A stretch of 64,000 bases of DNA. It comes from Glaciecola sp. KUL10 (GTDB lineage Bacteria; Pseudomonadota; Gammaproteobacteria; Enterobacterales; Alteromonadaceae). A program made the translations under genes and the position numbers. The stretch's first letter is position 1; the number at the start of each line of letters is the position of its first letter. The DNA lies in the NCBI RefSeq assembly GCF_003203515.1, contig NZ_BGNG01000001.1, forward strand, positions 744,001 to 808,000, given 5' to 3'. This document shows positions 10,944 through 21,300 of the stretch, one piece after another. Under the pieces are notes generated by a model that saw nothing but the letters and a program-made list of their open reading frames with translations, was not told where the DNA came from and searched no databases.

Positions 10944-11759
10944 TTAGTTTAAATTCAGTACATCCTGCATCGAAAACAAACCGTTAGCCTGCGTTTTCTG
11001 TTTTTGTTTTAACCAGATTGCAGCTGTTAATGCACCATTTGCAAACGTAAGTCGACTAGATGCTTTATGCGTTAATTCAAGACGCTCGCCAATAGTTGCG
11101 AAAATAGCCGTATGTTCCCCTACAATATCACCCGCACGAACGGTCGCGAACCCAATTGTATTTGGATCACGGAGCCCAGTGTTGCCTTCACGCGTATAAA
11201 CCGCACATTTCGATAAATCTCTTCCGAGCTCATCAGCAATTGCTTCACCTAAGGCCATTGCCGTGCCAGAGGGCGCGTCTTGCTTAAAGCGATGATGCGC
11301 TTCGACGATTTCGATATCACTGCCATTACCCATTACTTGGCTTGTCATTCTTGCCAGTTTTAAAAGTAAATTCACACCAACACTATAATTAGCGGCAAAT
11401 ACAATTGGAATGTGCTTGGCTGCGTCGTCAATAGCTTGAAGTTGTTGCTGATTCAATCCCGTTGTGCCAATAACTATGGGTAGATTATTGCTAACGCACC
11501 ATTCAAGGTTTGCCTCGAGCGCTTCAGGAAGCGTGAAATCAATAATCACATCACTCAAATCAGCATTTTGCTGACTGACACTGCATATATTGATGTACTG
11601 CTTTGCAATACCGGCTAATTCTCCTGCATCTAAACCGATAAAGCTCGATGAATCACGCACACTTGCAAAGCCTAAGGACGCTTCAGCATGTTGATAGCAA
11701 GCGTCAATCAATACTCGCCCCATGCGCCCGTTCGCGCCCAATACACCCATCTTAGTCAT
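10944..11759 (-). CDS. dapB: 4-hydroxy-tetrahydrodipicolinate reductase
   Basis: 271 residues, the normal DapB length. The N-terminal Rossmann domain starts with [15 protein letters not shown] (GxxGxxG near residues 8-13). The C-terminal tetramerisation and substrate domain has the signature [15 protein letters not shown] near residue 155, carrying the catalytic His pair and Lys. It reduces the DapA product with NAD(P)H in lysine and meso-diaminopimelate synthesis. It stands between dnaJ and carA as in many gammaproteobacteria, with its own upstream region of about 240 bases shared with the divergent cytochrome b gene. Confidence 0.97.
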   Translation of the reverse strand: MTKMGVLGANGRMGRVLIDACYQHAEASLGFASVRDSSSFIGLDAGELAGIAKQYINICSVSQQNADLSDVIIDFTLPEALEANLEWCVSNNLPIVIGTTGLNQQQLQAIDDAAKHIPIVFAANYSVGVNLLLKLARMTSQVMGNGSDIEIVEAHHRFKQDAPSGTAMALGEAIADELGRDLSKCAVYTREGNTGLRDPNTIGFATVRAGDIVGEHTAIFATIGERLELTHKASSRLTFANGALTAAIWLKQKQKTQANGLFSMQDVLNLN

Positions 11760-12003
11760 TCTTAATCCTTATCACCGTCGTTCTATGCTCTAGATTCACC
11801 AATTTTTTCAGTAAAATAATTATCTGGCAGCTAGAGCCTGTTGATCATTCAATACATCGAATGATAACTACCCCGTCCTAGAATTCCTAATATTGTTTTA
11901 TTTAAAGATAGATATTTAACTTTTTGATTCTCTAGCTATTATATACAGTCAAGTTCGCATCATTTTCTGATGTACTAATTGCGGTAGAATAGATAGGAAT
12001 GTA

Positions 12004-12708
12004 ATGAAACAAAAAATCCACATTTGGGACTTCCCTACCCGCGCATTTCATTGGTTACTAGTTACAGCCATAGCATTTCAATACATTACAGTCGAAATCC
12101 TTGATGACGCTATTCAACTCCATTTTTATGGCGGCTATGTCACGCTTGGCTTGATTATTTTTCGCTTGTTTTGGGGGATGTGGGGTGGTTTTCATGCAAG
12201 GTTTGTAAATTTTATAAAGAGCCCAGCAACGACGTATCAATATGCAAAGTTGCTCGGATCTCAGCAAAACTCATCCCACTTAGGGCACAATCCAATGGGT
12301 GCTTATTCTGTTATTGCGATTCTAAGCATCATCGCGACGCAAGCAGTATCCGGTTTATTCACTACAGACGATATTTTTTCAGAAGGACCCTATTACTCCT
12401 CTGTCCCCTCGTTTTATCAGGACATCGCCAGTTGGCTTCATCACAACCTTTTTACCGCGATTTGGGTCTTTTTAGTATTTCATCTTGGCGCGATGTTGTT
12501 CTATAAACTCGTCAAAAGACAAGCGTTAGTTAAAGCCATGATTACGGGGCATAAAGAATTAAATGGAAGCGAGAGTGATATTGATAAACCACTTAAAACC
12601 CATGTGAGCCCGCTCTGGTTTTTGATTACCCTAGCACTAACGGTAGTGTTGGTTTATTGCATCGTTGAAGTTTGGGCTCCTGAAGTGGTGGATGATTTTT
12701 ATTATTGA
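12004..12708 (+). CDS. Cytochrome b561-type di-heme membrane protein
   Basis: 234 residues with four predicted membrane helices. Histidines in HIWDFPTRAFHWLLV near the N-terminus, and in WLHHNLF and VFHLGAMLF in the third and fourth helices, fit the heme b ligands of the Ni/Fe-hydrogenase-type or bacterial cytochrome b561 family. Such proteins carry electrons across or from the inner membrane, often to a periplasmic c-type cytochrome. A cytochrome c'-type gene faces it about 540 bases downstream, and the two could work together. The partner is inferred only from position. A short ATG start with GATAGGAATGTA upstream gives a weak ribosome site. Confidence 0.8.
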   Translation: MKQKIHIWDFPTRAFHWLLVTAIAFQYITVEILDDAIQLHFYGGYVTLGLIIFRLFWGMWGGFHARFVNFIKSPATTYQYAKLLGSQQNSSHLGHNPMGAYSVIAILSIIATQAVSGLFTTDDIFSEGPYYSSVPSFYQDIASWLHHNLFTAIWVFLVFHLGAMLFYKLVKRQALVKAMITGHKELNGSESDIDKPLKTHVSPLWFLITLALTVVLVYCIVEVWAPEVVDDFYY

Positions 12709-13251
12709 ATGATTGAAACACTGTTTGCTGAGTGCGGTTATCAGATAAATACAAACTTTTTCATATGGCCTGTACATGGGTAATAGTGAGGAAGGGTTCT
12801 AAGGAGGCCACCTTTTTCAAGGTGATGATGTTTCTCAGTAGGTTATAATAGTGAAGATTCTTTGTAATTAATGGTAATCATGTGTCTTTGTGGGTGATTG
12901 TTTTGATATTTCTTCGTGTTAAATGATAGTAACAAGAAAATTAAACTATCGAGTGCACATTACCAAAGAACATTCAGCGCGCCAGATAAGCCCTATGCAT
13001 TCATAAAAGCTTCCAATACAGGACGTATTGGTAGCAGCGGCAATATATGGCGAACAGCGGTTTTATGAATGCATAGGGCTTATCTGGCAAAAGCTGAATA
13101 AAGCTTACGCATTGCGGTGATTGATGTTTAAAGGTTGCAGTGCAAATTAGGTTCCCGCATTCGCGGGAATGACGTTTGATTACTTCAACGACGTTTCTCA
13201 CGTTATTCATTAAAATGAAGCTTTTTAAAACTCGTTGATAAACTCTGCGTT
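12709..13251. other. Convergent intergenic region carrying repeat copy 2
   Basis: This lies between the 3' ends of the cytochrome b561 and cytochrome c' genes. The first 230 bases show only a small CACCTT/AAGGTG hairpin near 12809-12824. The rest is the second copy of the structured repeat. A short reading frame inside the repeat is not credible as a gene. Confidence 0.65.
12943..13173. repeat. Large structured repeat, copy 2
   Basis: Same orientation and order as copy 1. The main stem here is perfect over the 22 bases 12981-13002 (GCCAGATAAGCCCTATGCAT..) against 13067-13088, and it continues through TCATAAAA/TTTTATGA. The outer stem is ATTCAGC (12972-12978) with GCTGAAT (13093-13099). The inner hairpin is CCAATAC-AGGAC-GTATTGG (13013-13031). 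In copy 1 the inner arms are CCAACAC and GTGTTGG, so both sides changed together. The unit ends with TTCCCGCATTCGCGGGAA (13152-13169). Confidence 0.75.
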
Positions 13252-13719
13252 TTAGTCTTTTTTATAGTCATCGTGACACGCTTTGCATGTCGCACCGACT
13301 GCGCCGATAGCTTTGCGATAATTCGATTCATCTTTGTTTTTAGCTACAAGTTGCAACGCTTGAGCGGCTTTGACCATATCCATTGCTTTGCTATTGAAGT
13401 CGTCACGATTTTTCCAAATGCTGTCTTTTGCACCCGTTTTAACATCAATTGGCGTAGTGTCCAAAGCAAAATAGTCTTCAATCATTAGGCCCAATTGCTC
13501 GATGCGTTGACCATTCACTTCCATCGTTTGCTCGTTAAATGGAATTTGACCTTTTGCCATTCCACCTAGAGGCCCCATATTAGAGCGCACTAGCTGAAAA
13601 ATTGATTGTCTAAACTTAACAGCGTTGTTAGCTTGCTTTTCAGACTTAGCCTCTTGAGCTACCACATTCCCCGCACAAATTAAACTAGCCAAAGCACTGA
13701 TTATTATTATTTTTTTCAT
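13252..13719 (-). CDS. Cytochrome c' / c556-family periplasmic protein
   Basis: 155 residues. It has a signal peptide (MKKIIIISALASLICAGNVVAQ, cut about residue 22) and a four-helix-bundle-like mature part. A single C-terminal heme site CKACH sits at residues 145-149, the arrangement of cytochromes c' and c556. It would bind heme c in the periplasm; cytochromes c' bind NO and other ligands, while c556 types transfer electrons. The sixth-ligand residue cannot be assigned with confidence. It converges on the cytochrome b561 gene with the structured repeat between them. Confidence 0.85.
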   Translation of the reverse strand: MKKIIIISALASLICAGNVVAQEAKSEKQANNAVKFRQSIFQLVRSNMGPLGGMAKGQIPFNEQTMEVNGQRIEQLGLMIEDYFALDTTPIDVKTGAKDSIWKNRDDFNSKAMDMVKAAQALQLVAKNKDESNYRKAIGAVGATCKACHDDYKKD

Positions 13720-14159
13720 ATTTGAATTCCTACCTATATTGAGTGTACGTAAGTAACTAATTGTTTACGCAAGATGTACTTTTATAGATTAGACCAATTT
13801 TAGCTTTTTGAGAACTAAGTCTTTTTTAATCCGCGTATTTTAATTGCAACGCAATATCTAATTTACTCTGCTTACATTGGCTGCTTAAACTTTTTCCGAA
13901 ACACTGTAACTAAAATAAAAAAGCAAAGGCTTAGTCTCAAAATGCTTTTAAGAGCGTAAGGGTAGCGAACCAAACCAAGCATTGTTAGATAAAGCGAAGA
14001 AATAACCTCTCTGTTCGTTTAATATTTGAATTCATCGCACTCTCCAATATAGGCTTGAATAGGCTTGAAAAACGTTAACGATATTCACAACTTTTCACAG
14101 CATTAATGAAAAAGCCAGCAAACTGCTGGCTTTTTATTCTAAAAATAACTAGTGACTGC
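13720..14159. other. Gap between dnaJ and the cytochrome c' gene
   Basis: No credible coding sequence. It must contain the cytochrome c' promoter (high-coordinate side of 13719) and it holds the dnaJ terminator near 14110-14134. Nothing else was recognised. Confidence 0.5.
14110..14134 (-). terminator. Rho-independent terminator after dnaJ
   Basis: Perfect 11-bp stem AAAAGCCAGCA / TGCTGGCTTTT with a three-base loop, followed on the minus strand by TTTTTCATT. It lies 26 bases past the dnaJ stop. Confidence 0.9.
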
Positions 14160-15281
14160 TTAATTAGTCAAATCATCAAAAAACTTCTTAACACCGTCAA
14201 AGAAACCCTGTTCTTTAGGACGGTTTTTACCGCCACCCATTGACGCTTCAAATTCTTCTAGCATTTCTTTTTGCTTTGATGACAAGTTTATCGGTGTTTC
14301 AATCACTACCTTACACATTAAATCACCAACTGATCCGCTTCTTACAGACTTAACACCTTTGCCACGCAGACGATACATTTTACCCGTTTGTGTTTCGGCG
14401 CTAATTTTAAGTTTTACTTTACCGTCTAAGGTAGGTACTTCGATATCCCCACCTAAGGCGGCTACCGTGAAGCTAATTGGCACTTCACAATACAAATTGT
14501 TGCCATCGCGCTCGAATATTTCGTGTTGACGGACGTTGACCTGAACATATAAATCACCCGCTGGTGCGCCCATTTCACCAGCTTCACCTTCGCCACTTAA
14601 ACGGATACGATCACCGGTATCTACGCCAGCAGGTACTTTGACCGATAAGGTTTTAGTTTTTTCAATACGACCTTGACCACGACAGGGTGTACAAGGGTCT
14701 GAAATTATCTTGCCTCTACCAGAACAGGTTGGGCAGGTTTGCTGAACAGCAAAGAAGCCTTGACGCATTTGGACCTGACCATTGCCCTTACATGTTGGAC
14801 AGGTTGTTGGCGAGGTGCCTTTCTTAGCGCCCGAGCCATGACAGCTGTCACATTCGACCAACGTTGGGACGCGAATCTCAACTTCTTTTCCACGAACGGC
14901 TTCTTCAAGCGTCATTTCTAGGTTGTAGCGAAGATCTGAGCCTTGGCGTGCACGCGAACCACCGCCTCGTCTACCACCACCAAATATATCACCGAAGACA
15001 TCACCGAAGATGTCACCAAAATCAGCACCTTGACCATGACCGCCACCACGATTTGGATCAACACCTGCGTGACCATATTGGTCGTAGGCAGCACGCTTTT
15101 GATCATCGGTTAGGATTTCATGCGCTTCTTGAATTTCTTTAAATTTTTCTTCCATGCCCTTGTCGCCCTGCGTTCTATCAGGGTGATACTTCATGGCGAG
15201 TTTTTTATAGGCTTTCTTAATTTCGCGCTCTGTAGCGCTTTTAGCGACACCTAATACTTCGTAATAATCTCGTTTGGACAT
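14160..15281 (-). CDS. dnaJ: Chaperone protein DnaJ
   Basis: 373 residues. The J domain (1-70) contains the HPD motif (KYHPDRTQ near residue 33). A Gly-rich linker follows (about 75-120). The zinc domain has four CxxCxGxG repeats ([32 protein letters not shown]; about 140-210). C-terminal substrate-binding domains complete it. It delivers substrates to DnaK and stimulates ATP hydrolysis. It is the last gene of a grpE-dnaK-dnaJ cluster on the minus strand, with two hairpins in the dnaK-dnaJ gap that may tune readthrough. Confidence 0.98.
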   Translation of the reverse strand: MSKRDYYEVLGVAKSATEREIKKAYKKLAMKYHPDRTQGDKGMEEKFKEIQEAHEILTDDQKRAAYDQYGHAGVDPNRGGGHGQGADFGDIFGDVFGDIFGGGRRGGGSRARQGSDLRYNLEMTLEEAVRGKEVEIRVPTLVECDSCHGSGAKKGTSPTTCPTCKGNGQVQMRQGFFAVQQTCPTCSGRGKIISDPCTPCRGQGRIEKTKTLSVKVPAGVDTGDRIRLSGEGEAGEMGAPAGDLYVQVNVRQHEIFERDGNNLYCEVPISFTVAALGGDIEVPTLDGKVKLKISAETQTGKMYRLRGKGVKSVRSGSVGDLMCKVVIETPINLSSKQKEMLEEFEASMGGGKNRPKEQGFFDGVKKFFDDLTN

Positions 15282-15426
15282 AAGAGTGACAATTCCTAAC
15301 TAATGCTGTGTTTCGTGCTGAATGTTGTTGATTTGAGTTGTGTCATTTTCAGGTTTATTACTACTGAAAATCGTTGCAAACAAAACTAAAGTCAACAACA
15401 CTAAGTGTTAATACTTTATAAACGCG

Positions 15427-15457
15427 TTAAGGGCCAGCACAATGTCTGACCCCTTAA
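15427..15457 (-). other. Inverted repeat in the dnaK-dnaJ gap (first of two)
   Basis: TTAAGGG and CCCTTAA form perfect 7-bp arms around a 17-base loop. There is no U-tract. With the next hairpin it could attenuate transcription or protect the dnaK mRNA end. Confidence 0.4.
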
Positions 15458-15466
15458 ACACTTGTC

Positions 15467-15495
15467 AAAGCTAGATTGTCAGACAGCCTAGCTTT
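15467..15495 (-). other. Inverted repeat directly after dnaK (second of two)
   Basis: AAAGCTAG and CTAGCTTT form perfect 8-bp arms around a 13-base loop, 12 bases past the dnaK stop. Without a U-run it looks more like a partial attenuator or mRNA-stabilising hairpin than a full terminator. Confidence 0.45.
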
Positions 15496-15506
15496 GCTTT
15501 ACCGAC

Positions 15507-17432
15507 TTATTTTTTGTCGTCTTTTACTTCTTCAAACTCAGCGTCAACAACATCGTCGTCAGCTGCTTTTGCTTGTGGCTCTGCACCTTCTGGCGCTGCT
15601 TGACCTTCAGCGGCAGCCTTAGCTTGTGCAATTTCCATCAACTTGCTTGATGCTTCCATTAGCGCTTGCGTTTTAGCTTCGATAGCTGCCTTGTCATCGC
15701 CCTTGCGTGCTTCTTCAAGCTCGCCTAACGCTTTTTCAATTGCTTCTTTATCTTCAGCTGGTAATGCATCGCCTGCTTCTTCGATTTGAGTACGTGTACC
15801 GTGAATCATACCGTCAGCTTGGTTTCTTGCTTGTACTAACTCTTCAAATTTTGCATCAGCATCTTTGTTTGCTTCAGCATCAGCAACCATTTGCTCGATC
15901 TCTGACTCACTTAAACCAGAAGAAGCTTTAATCGTGATCTTCTGCTCTTTACCTGTATCTTTATCTTTTGCAGATACGTGTAAGATACCGTCAGCATCAA
16001 TATCAAAAGTTACTTCAATTTGAGGGGTTCCACGTGGCGCAGGGCGAATACCTTCTAGATTAAATTGACCTAGTGATTTATTGCCAGATGCTTGCTTACG
16101 CTCACCTTGTAGTACGTGTACTGTTACTGCTGCTTGATTATCGTCAGCCGTAGAGAATGTCTGCGATTTTTTGGTCGGAACAGTTGTGTTCTTCTCAATC
16201 AATGCAGTCATTACACCGCCCATAGTCTCGATACCAAGTGATAATGGTGTAACGTCTAATAATAGAACGTCTTTAACATCACCCGCTAATACACCGCCTT
16301 GAATTGCAGCACCTGTCGCAACTGCTTCATCAGGGTTAACGTCTTTGCGCGGCTCTTTGCCGAAGAAATCTGTGACGTATTTTTGAACCAAAGGCATGCG
16401 CGTTTGACCACCTACTAAGATGATATCATTGATATCACCAACAGAAAGGTCTGCATCAGCTAGCGCTTGCTTTAATGGCTCAAGCGACTGCTTAACTAGG
16501 TCTTCAACTAACGACTCAAGCTTAGCGCGTGTTACTTTGATTGCTAAGTGCTTAGGACCACTTGCATCTGCCGTGATGTACGGCAAGTTAACTTCTGTTT
16601 GTTGCGCAGAAGAAAGTTCGATTTTAGCTTTCTCGCCCGCTTCTTTAAGACGTTGCATTGCAAGTGGGTCTTTACGTAAGTCAAAACCTTGTTCTTTTTG
16701 GAACTCTTCAACTAGGTAGTTAATCATGCGGTTATCGAAGTCTTCACCACCTAAGTGAGTATCACCGTTAGTTGCGAGTACTTCAAACGTATGCTCGCCA
16801 TCAGCTTCATCGATTTCAATGATTGAGATATCGAATGTACCACCACCAAGGTCATAAACAGCAACTACGCTGTCGCCTTTCTTCTTGTCCATACCATAAG
16901 CAAGCGCAGCCGCTGTCGGCTCGTTGATAATACGCTTAACTTCAAGTCCAGCAATACGACCAGCATCTTTCGTTGCTTGGCGCTGAGAATCGTTGAAGTA
17001 TGCAGGTACTGTAATAACAGCTGCAGTTACTTCTTCACCAAGATAGTCTTCAGCTGTTTTCTTCATCTTTTTAAGCACTTCAGCAGAAATTTGCGGTGGT
17101 GCCATTTTCTCGCCATTTGCTTCAACCCATGCATCGCCATTGTCAGCCTTTGTAATGTTGAAAGGCATAATATCGATATCGCGCTGAACTTCGTTATCTT
17201 CAAAACGGCGACCAATTAAACGCTTAATTGCGAAAAGTGTATTTTTAGGATTGGTAACTGCTTGGCGCTTTGCAGGTGAACCCACTAAAATCTCGCCTTC
17301 ATTGCTGTATGCAATAATCGATGGCGTGGTGCGATCACCCTCTGCATTTTCAATTACTTTTGCTTTGTCGCCGTCTAGTACTGCGACACATGAATTTGTT
17401 GTACCTAAATCGATACCAATGATTCTACCCAT
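15507..17432 (-). CDS. dnaK: Chaperone protein DnaK (Hsp70)
   Basis: 641 residues. The ATPase domain (about 1-385) starts with [18 protein letters not shown] and has the [15 protein letters not shown] and [10 protein letters not shown] signatures. The linker [11 protein letters not shown] is near residue 390, followed by the substrate-binding domain and helical lid. The tail is acidic and ends [10 protein letters not shown] as in other proteobacterial DnaK proteins. It folds and disaggregates proteins in the cytoplasm with DnaJ and GrpE. It lies 127 bases downstream of grpE. Heat-shock control is expected, but I could not identify a convincing sigma-32 promoter. Confidence 0.99.
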   Translation of the reverse strand: MGRIIGIDLGTTNSCVAVLDGDKAKVIENAEGDRTTPSIIAYSNEGEILVGSPAKRQAVTNPKNTLFAIKRLIGRRFEDNEVQRDIDIMPFNITKADNGDAWVEANGEKMAPPQISAEVLKKMKKTAEDYLGEEVTAAVITVPAYFNDSQRQATKDAGRIAGLEVKRIINEPTAAALAYGMDKKKGDSVVAVYDLGGGTFDISIIEIDEADGEHTFEVLATNGDTHLGGEDFDNRMINYLVEEFQKEQGFDLRKDPLAMQRLKEAGEKAKIELSSAQQTEVNLPYITADASGPKHLAIKVTRAKLESLVEDLVKQSLEPLKQALADADLSVGDINDIILVGGQTRMPLVQKYVTDFFGKEPRKDVNPDEAVATGAAIQGGVLAGDVKDVLLLDVTPLSLGIETMGGVMTALIEKNTTVPTKKSQTFSTADDNQAAVTVHVLQGERKQASGNKSLGQFNLEGIRPAPRGTPQIEVTFDIDADGILHVSAKDKDTGKEQKITIKASSGLSESEIEQMVADAEANKDADAKFEELVQARNQADGMIHGTRTQIEEAGDALPAEDKEAIEKALGELEEARKGDDKAAIEAKTQALMEASSKLMEIAQAKAAAEGQAAPEGAEPQAKAADDDVVDAEFEEVKDDKK

Positions 17433-17559
17433 TTGTGTGTCTCCAAAAATATGTTGTGCTTGCTTGATGCAATAACTTTCTTTATGAATCTAAAGTGGGG
17501 TTAATACCCCTGTTTTCAATACGTGTTTTAAGTTTTTTAAAAAACTCAAAAACCTTTAT

Positions 17560-18201
17560 TTATGCTTGTGTATCGATGCCGTCAGTAGTAGCTGTCGATA
17601 CCATCACCATTGCTGGACGCAACAGGCGACCATTTAACACATAACCTTTCTGCATAACTGCCATAACAGTATTAGGCGCAAATTCTTCTGACGGTTGCAT
17701 CGCCATTGCTTGATGTTGCTCTGGATTAAAAGCTTGACCTTGCGGGTCGACAACTTCCATTCCAAATTTTTCGACAGTAGAAACGAAGGATTTAAACGTG
17801 AGCTCAACACCTTCCAAGATAGGCTTAACACTTTCATCTTCAGGGTTAGATACCTGTAATGCGCGCTCAAGATTATCCAATACTGGCAGTAACTCACCAG
17901 CAAAGCGTTCTAATGCGAACTTGCGTGCTTTTTCTACTTCTTGGTCAGCGCGTCTGCGAGCATTTTCGCTATCAGCTTTTGCTCTTAACACTGCGTCTTT
18001 TTGCCCGCTAATCGTCGCGTTAGCAGTTTCCAGAGCGGCTTCGAGTTCAGCAATGCGCTCTATATCGGTATCACCGACTTCTGGTGCATCAACGACTTCA
18101 CCTTCGAGCGGCGCATCATTTTCGGCAGTTTGATTATCTTCGGCTTGCAGCATTTCATCTACTGTTTGCTCTTCTTGTGCTTTATTTTGCTCGTCGCTCA
18201 T
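17560..18201 (-). CDS. grpE: Nucleotide exchange factor GrpE
   Basis: 213 residues. It has an acidic, disordered N-terminal part (about 1-60), a long coiled coil (about 65-130), and the C-terminal beta domain with the family pattern [20 protein letters not shown] near residue 150. It releases ADP from DnaK. In many gammaproteobacteria grpE is divergent from nadK; here a two-component sensor gene occupies that position and nadK lies 11.6 kb away. A sequence TTTCACACTTGAT upstream resembles a sigma-32 -35 box, but the -10 is poor. Confidence 0.96.
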   Translation of the reverse strand: MSDEQNKAQEEQTVDEMLQAEDNQTAENDAPLEGEVVDAPEVGDTDIERIAELEAALETANATISGQKDAVLRAKADSENARRRADQEVEKARKFALERFAGELLPVLDNLERALQVSNPEDESVKPILEGVELTFKSFVSTVEKFGMEVVDPQGQAFNPEQHQAMAMQPSEEFAPNTVMAVMQKGYVLNGRLLRPAMVMVSTATTDGIDTQA

Positions 18202-18295
18202 GTTTTTCTCCGCATTTGTTGCAACTTTTGCGTTAGTCTTTAAGGTGATATGTTAATCAAGTGTGAAATCAAGCTTTTTTGCCTTCAAAACACGC

Positions 18296-18301
18296 TATAA
18301 T
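18296..18301 (+). promoter_or_regulatory. Likely -10 box for the sensor kinase gene
   Basis: A consensus TATAAT preceded by GC lies 75 bases before the proposed ATG at 18377. No clear -35 box is seen at 17 bases. It supports the downstream start, because upstream in-frame codons would lie before or at the transcription start. Confidence 0.4.
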
Positions 18302-18376
18302 TTGTTGTTGCGAAGGTATATGGGGCTTGTTTGCATAGCTTCAAGGGGTGTTTTAAGGAAAAACCACAAAAATATT

Positions 18377-21300
18377 ATGTTATCAATTTGGAGTGTTGCA
18401 GGACTCGTATTTGTTTACTTGGCAATCGTTTTTATGGTGGCTATGTTTTCAAGTACGCGTGTGAAAAAAGCCTCGCCTTATGTCTACGCGTTGGCCTTGG
18501 GTATCCATTGCACTTCTTGGGCATTTTTTGGCACTACCACCCAAGCTATTCAATTTGGTTGGGCGTTTGTTCCGACATATCTCGGTGTGATTCTTGTGAT
18601 GATTTTTGGCTACTCGGCCTTGCTCAAAATTGCAAGGGTTTGCCAAAAACATCATATTAGTTCGCTCGCTGATTATTTAGGCGCTAGATACCAACATTCA
18701 AATCTGTTGGCTGGAACCGTAACGCTATTGTGTTTTGTCGGTGTCATTCCTTATATTGCACTTCAACTTGATGCAATTACCATGATCATCTCATTGATTT
18801 CAATTCAAAGCGGCGGTTGGTCAAGCAGTATTGGCGCTTATGTTTCGTTACTAATGGCATTGTTTGCGATTTTATTTGGCGCAAGACAACTTGATTTAAC
18901 CCAAAAGCATTCTGCATTAATGGTTACCCTTGCATTCAGTTCGCTCATCAAAGTGATCGCGTTGTGCTTTGTCGGTATTTATATTTGTTATTTCTTGTTT
19001 GATGGCATTTTCGACTTATTAGCTAAGTCTTTTGCAGAGCCTACCAGCCGTCAGATATTTTATGCTGAGTCATCTATTTGGGTATATTTAACCCACATTG
19101 TTCTAGGTATAGCTTCGATGTTTTGTTTGCCAAGGCAATTTCATGTCAACTTTATCGAATTTAATAATGAAAAAGAGTTAAAAACTGCACGATGGGTGCT
19201 TCCTTGTTATTTGCTTTTAATGAGTCTGTTCGTATTACCCATTGGATTAGCCGGCACCTTATTATTTCCTGACGGTCAATTTAGTTCTGACAGTTTCGCA
19301 ATTAGTATTCCTATGTCACAAGGCAACATGTGGGGGGTTATAAGTGCCTTTATTGGTGGATTGGCTGCATCCACCAGCATGGTCATTGTTGCGACCCTTG
19401 CATTGGGTATTATGATTGCTAATAACTTTATTACTCCACTTTGGTTTTTCATAAAAAAATCAAACATTGCCCAGCGCGGATTGAGTGTCGACAACATTCT
19501 GTTAATTCGGCAACTAAGTATTTTAGTGATTATCGGCATTGCCTATTTTTACCATGTATACGTGAGTCAATCTGCTAGTTTGGTGAAAACAGGATCGGTT
19601 GCGATGTCACTGCTAGCGCAAACATTTCCTGCAATTATTGGCGCGATCTACTGGCGTAAGGCATCTTTAAAAGGTGTATTCGGCGGCATGATATTAGGCG
19701 TGTCACTATGGGTAATTTATCTACTTTACCCTAGCATATTGGCTGGTTTTTATTTTGAAGACTCACCCTCTGATTTAGCATTAGCTGCTGGGTTCGCAAT
19801 ATCAATTACAGTTAATATTGTCACTTTTGTTATTGTTTCTCTGATCACTAACCGTCATGAAAACCCACAATTTAATGATGAAACCAAAACTTCGCGTGGC
19901 GTGACTATTGAGCAACTATCAAAAACCTTTGAGCAAGTGATACCCAACCATTCGTTCACCGATGATTTACTTGAACAAAATACTGAGTTTCCAAACGCAC
20001 AAGCGACCGCCAGTCAACTCACTCGAGCCAGACAAATTTTATCTGCTCATCTTGGCAACGCTAGCGCCAAAATCGTGCTAGACGCAATTAGCTCATCCAC
20101 CAGCATTTCAAAAGACGATTTTGGAGAGTGGGTCGAAATGGCCACTAAAAGCTTTAAATTCAACCGTGAATTATTGCAATCCTCGGTCAATTATCTTCCC
20201 CAAGGCATCAGGCTCGTGGATGCGGACTTAAACTTAGTTGCTTGGAACGAAAAGTACGAAGCGCTTTTTGAATACCCTGACGGTTATCTTCAAATAGGAA
20301 TGAAACTGCAAGATATCCTTGAGTTTAACTCCAAGCGAGGAATTTTAGGGCTTGAAGGGACGATTGATGATCAAGATGCGATTGAAAAACGCTTGTTATT
20401 GATTAAGGACAAACAATCATTTAAACGCGTCGTGACTCAGTCAAATGGCTTAACCATGGAAATTTCAGGTAGCCCGTTACCGATAGGCGGATACGTCACT
20501 GCCTTTAATGACATTACTGAGTATATGCAGATTCAAAAAGAACTTGAACGCTCAAAGTCTGAACTAGAACAGCGCGTCAAATACCGAACAGCAGAACTCA
20601 ACGAAGCAAAAGATGAAGCAGAAAGAGCCAACCTCAGTAAAACTAAGTTTTTGGCTGCCGCTGGCCATGATTTAATGCAACCATTTAACGCCGCATCGCT
20701 GTTTGCCAATTTGTTGCACAAACAACAAGTTAATGAAGACGACATTAAACTATCAAGCGGCCTGATTGGTGCTTTGGATAATGCTAATGAACTCTTATCT
20801 ATGTTACTGGATATGACCAAACTAGAGTCGGGTCTGATTAAACCCCAACCCACATTATTTATGCTGGATGATTTGTTAGCCCCCTTGGCTCATGAGTTTT
20901 CGATGATAGCAAAACAAAAAGGAATCGAATTAAGCTATATTCAAAGCTCTATCTGGGTTCATACAGATAAACAATTATTATCTCGAATAATTCAAAACCT
21001 GTTGAGTAATGCTGTTCGCTATACTCAACAAGGTAAAATTGTTTTAGGTATTAAGCGCGTCAGTAAAACACATTTTAAACTTGTGGTAATAGACACGGGA
21101 AGCGGTATACCTGATGATCAGCTGGAATTTGTGTTCGATGAGTTTAAGCAAGTAAGCACTTCAAATACTGGCCAAGGCCTTGGCTTGGGGCTAACAATTG
21201 TTCAAAAGCTGAGTGAGCTTCTTAGTATCAAGATTAAAATTGCTTCTGAATTAGACAAAGGTACGCAATTTAGTTTGACGATGCGTCGTTCTGAAAGTCA

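Noticed and set aside
13001-13210. 69-codon frame in the second structured repeat (minus strand)
   Set aside because: It lies within the repeat and its residues are the usual readout of the REP-like palindrome (RHSRECGN). The same frame is not preserved in copy 1.
18202-18262. Sigma-32 promoter before grpE
   Set aside because: A fair -35-like TTTCACACTTGAT is seen on the minus strand, but no CCCCAT-type -10 at the right distance. Heat-shock control is likely from the gene set, not from this site.
18263-18376. N-terminal extension of 38 residues on the CrbS-like kinase
   Set aside because: A TATAAT box lies within this stretch, the residues are polar and basic without family resemblance, and the protein family starts with the helix that follows the ATG at 18377.
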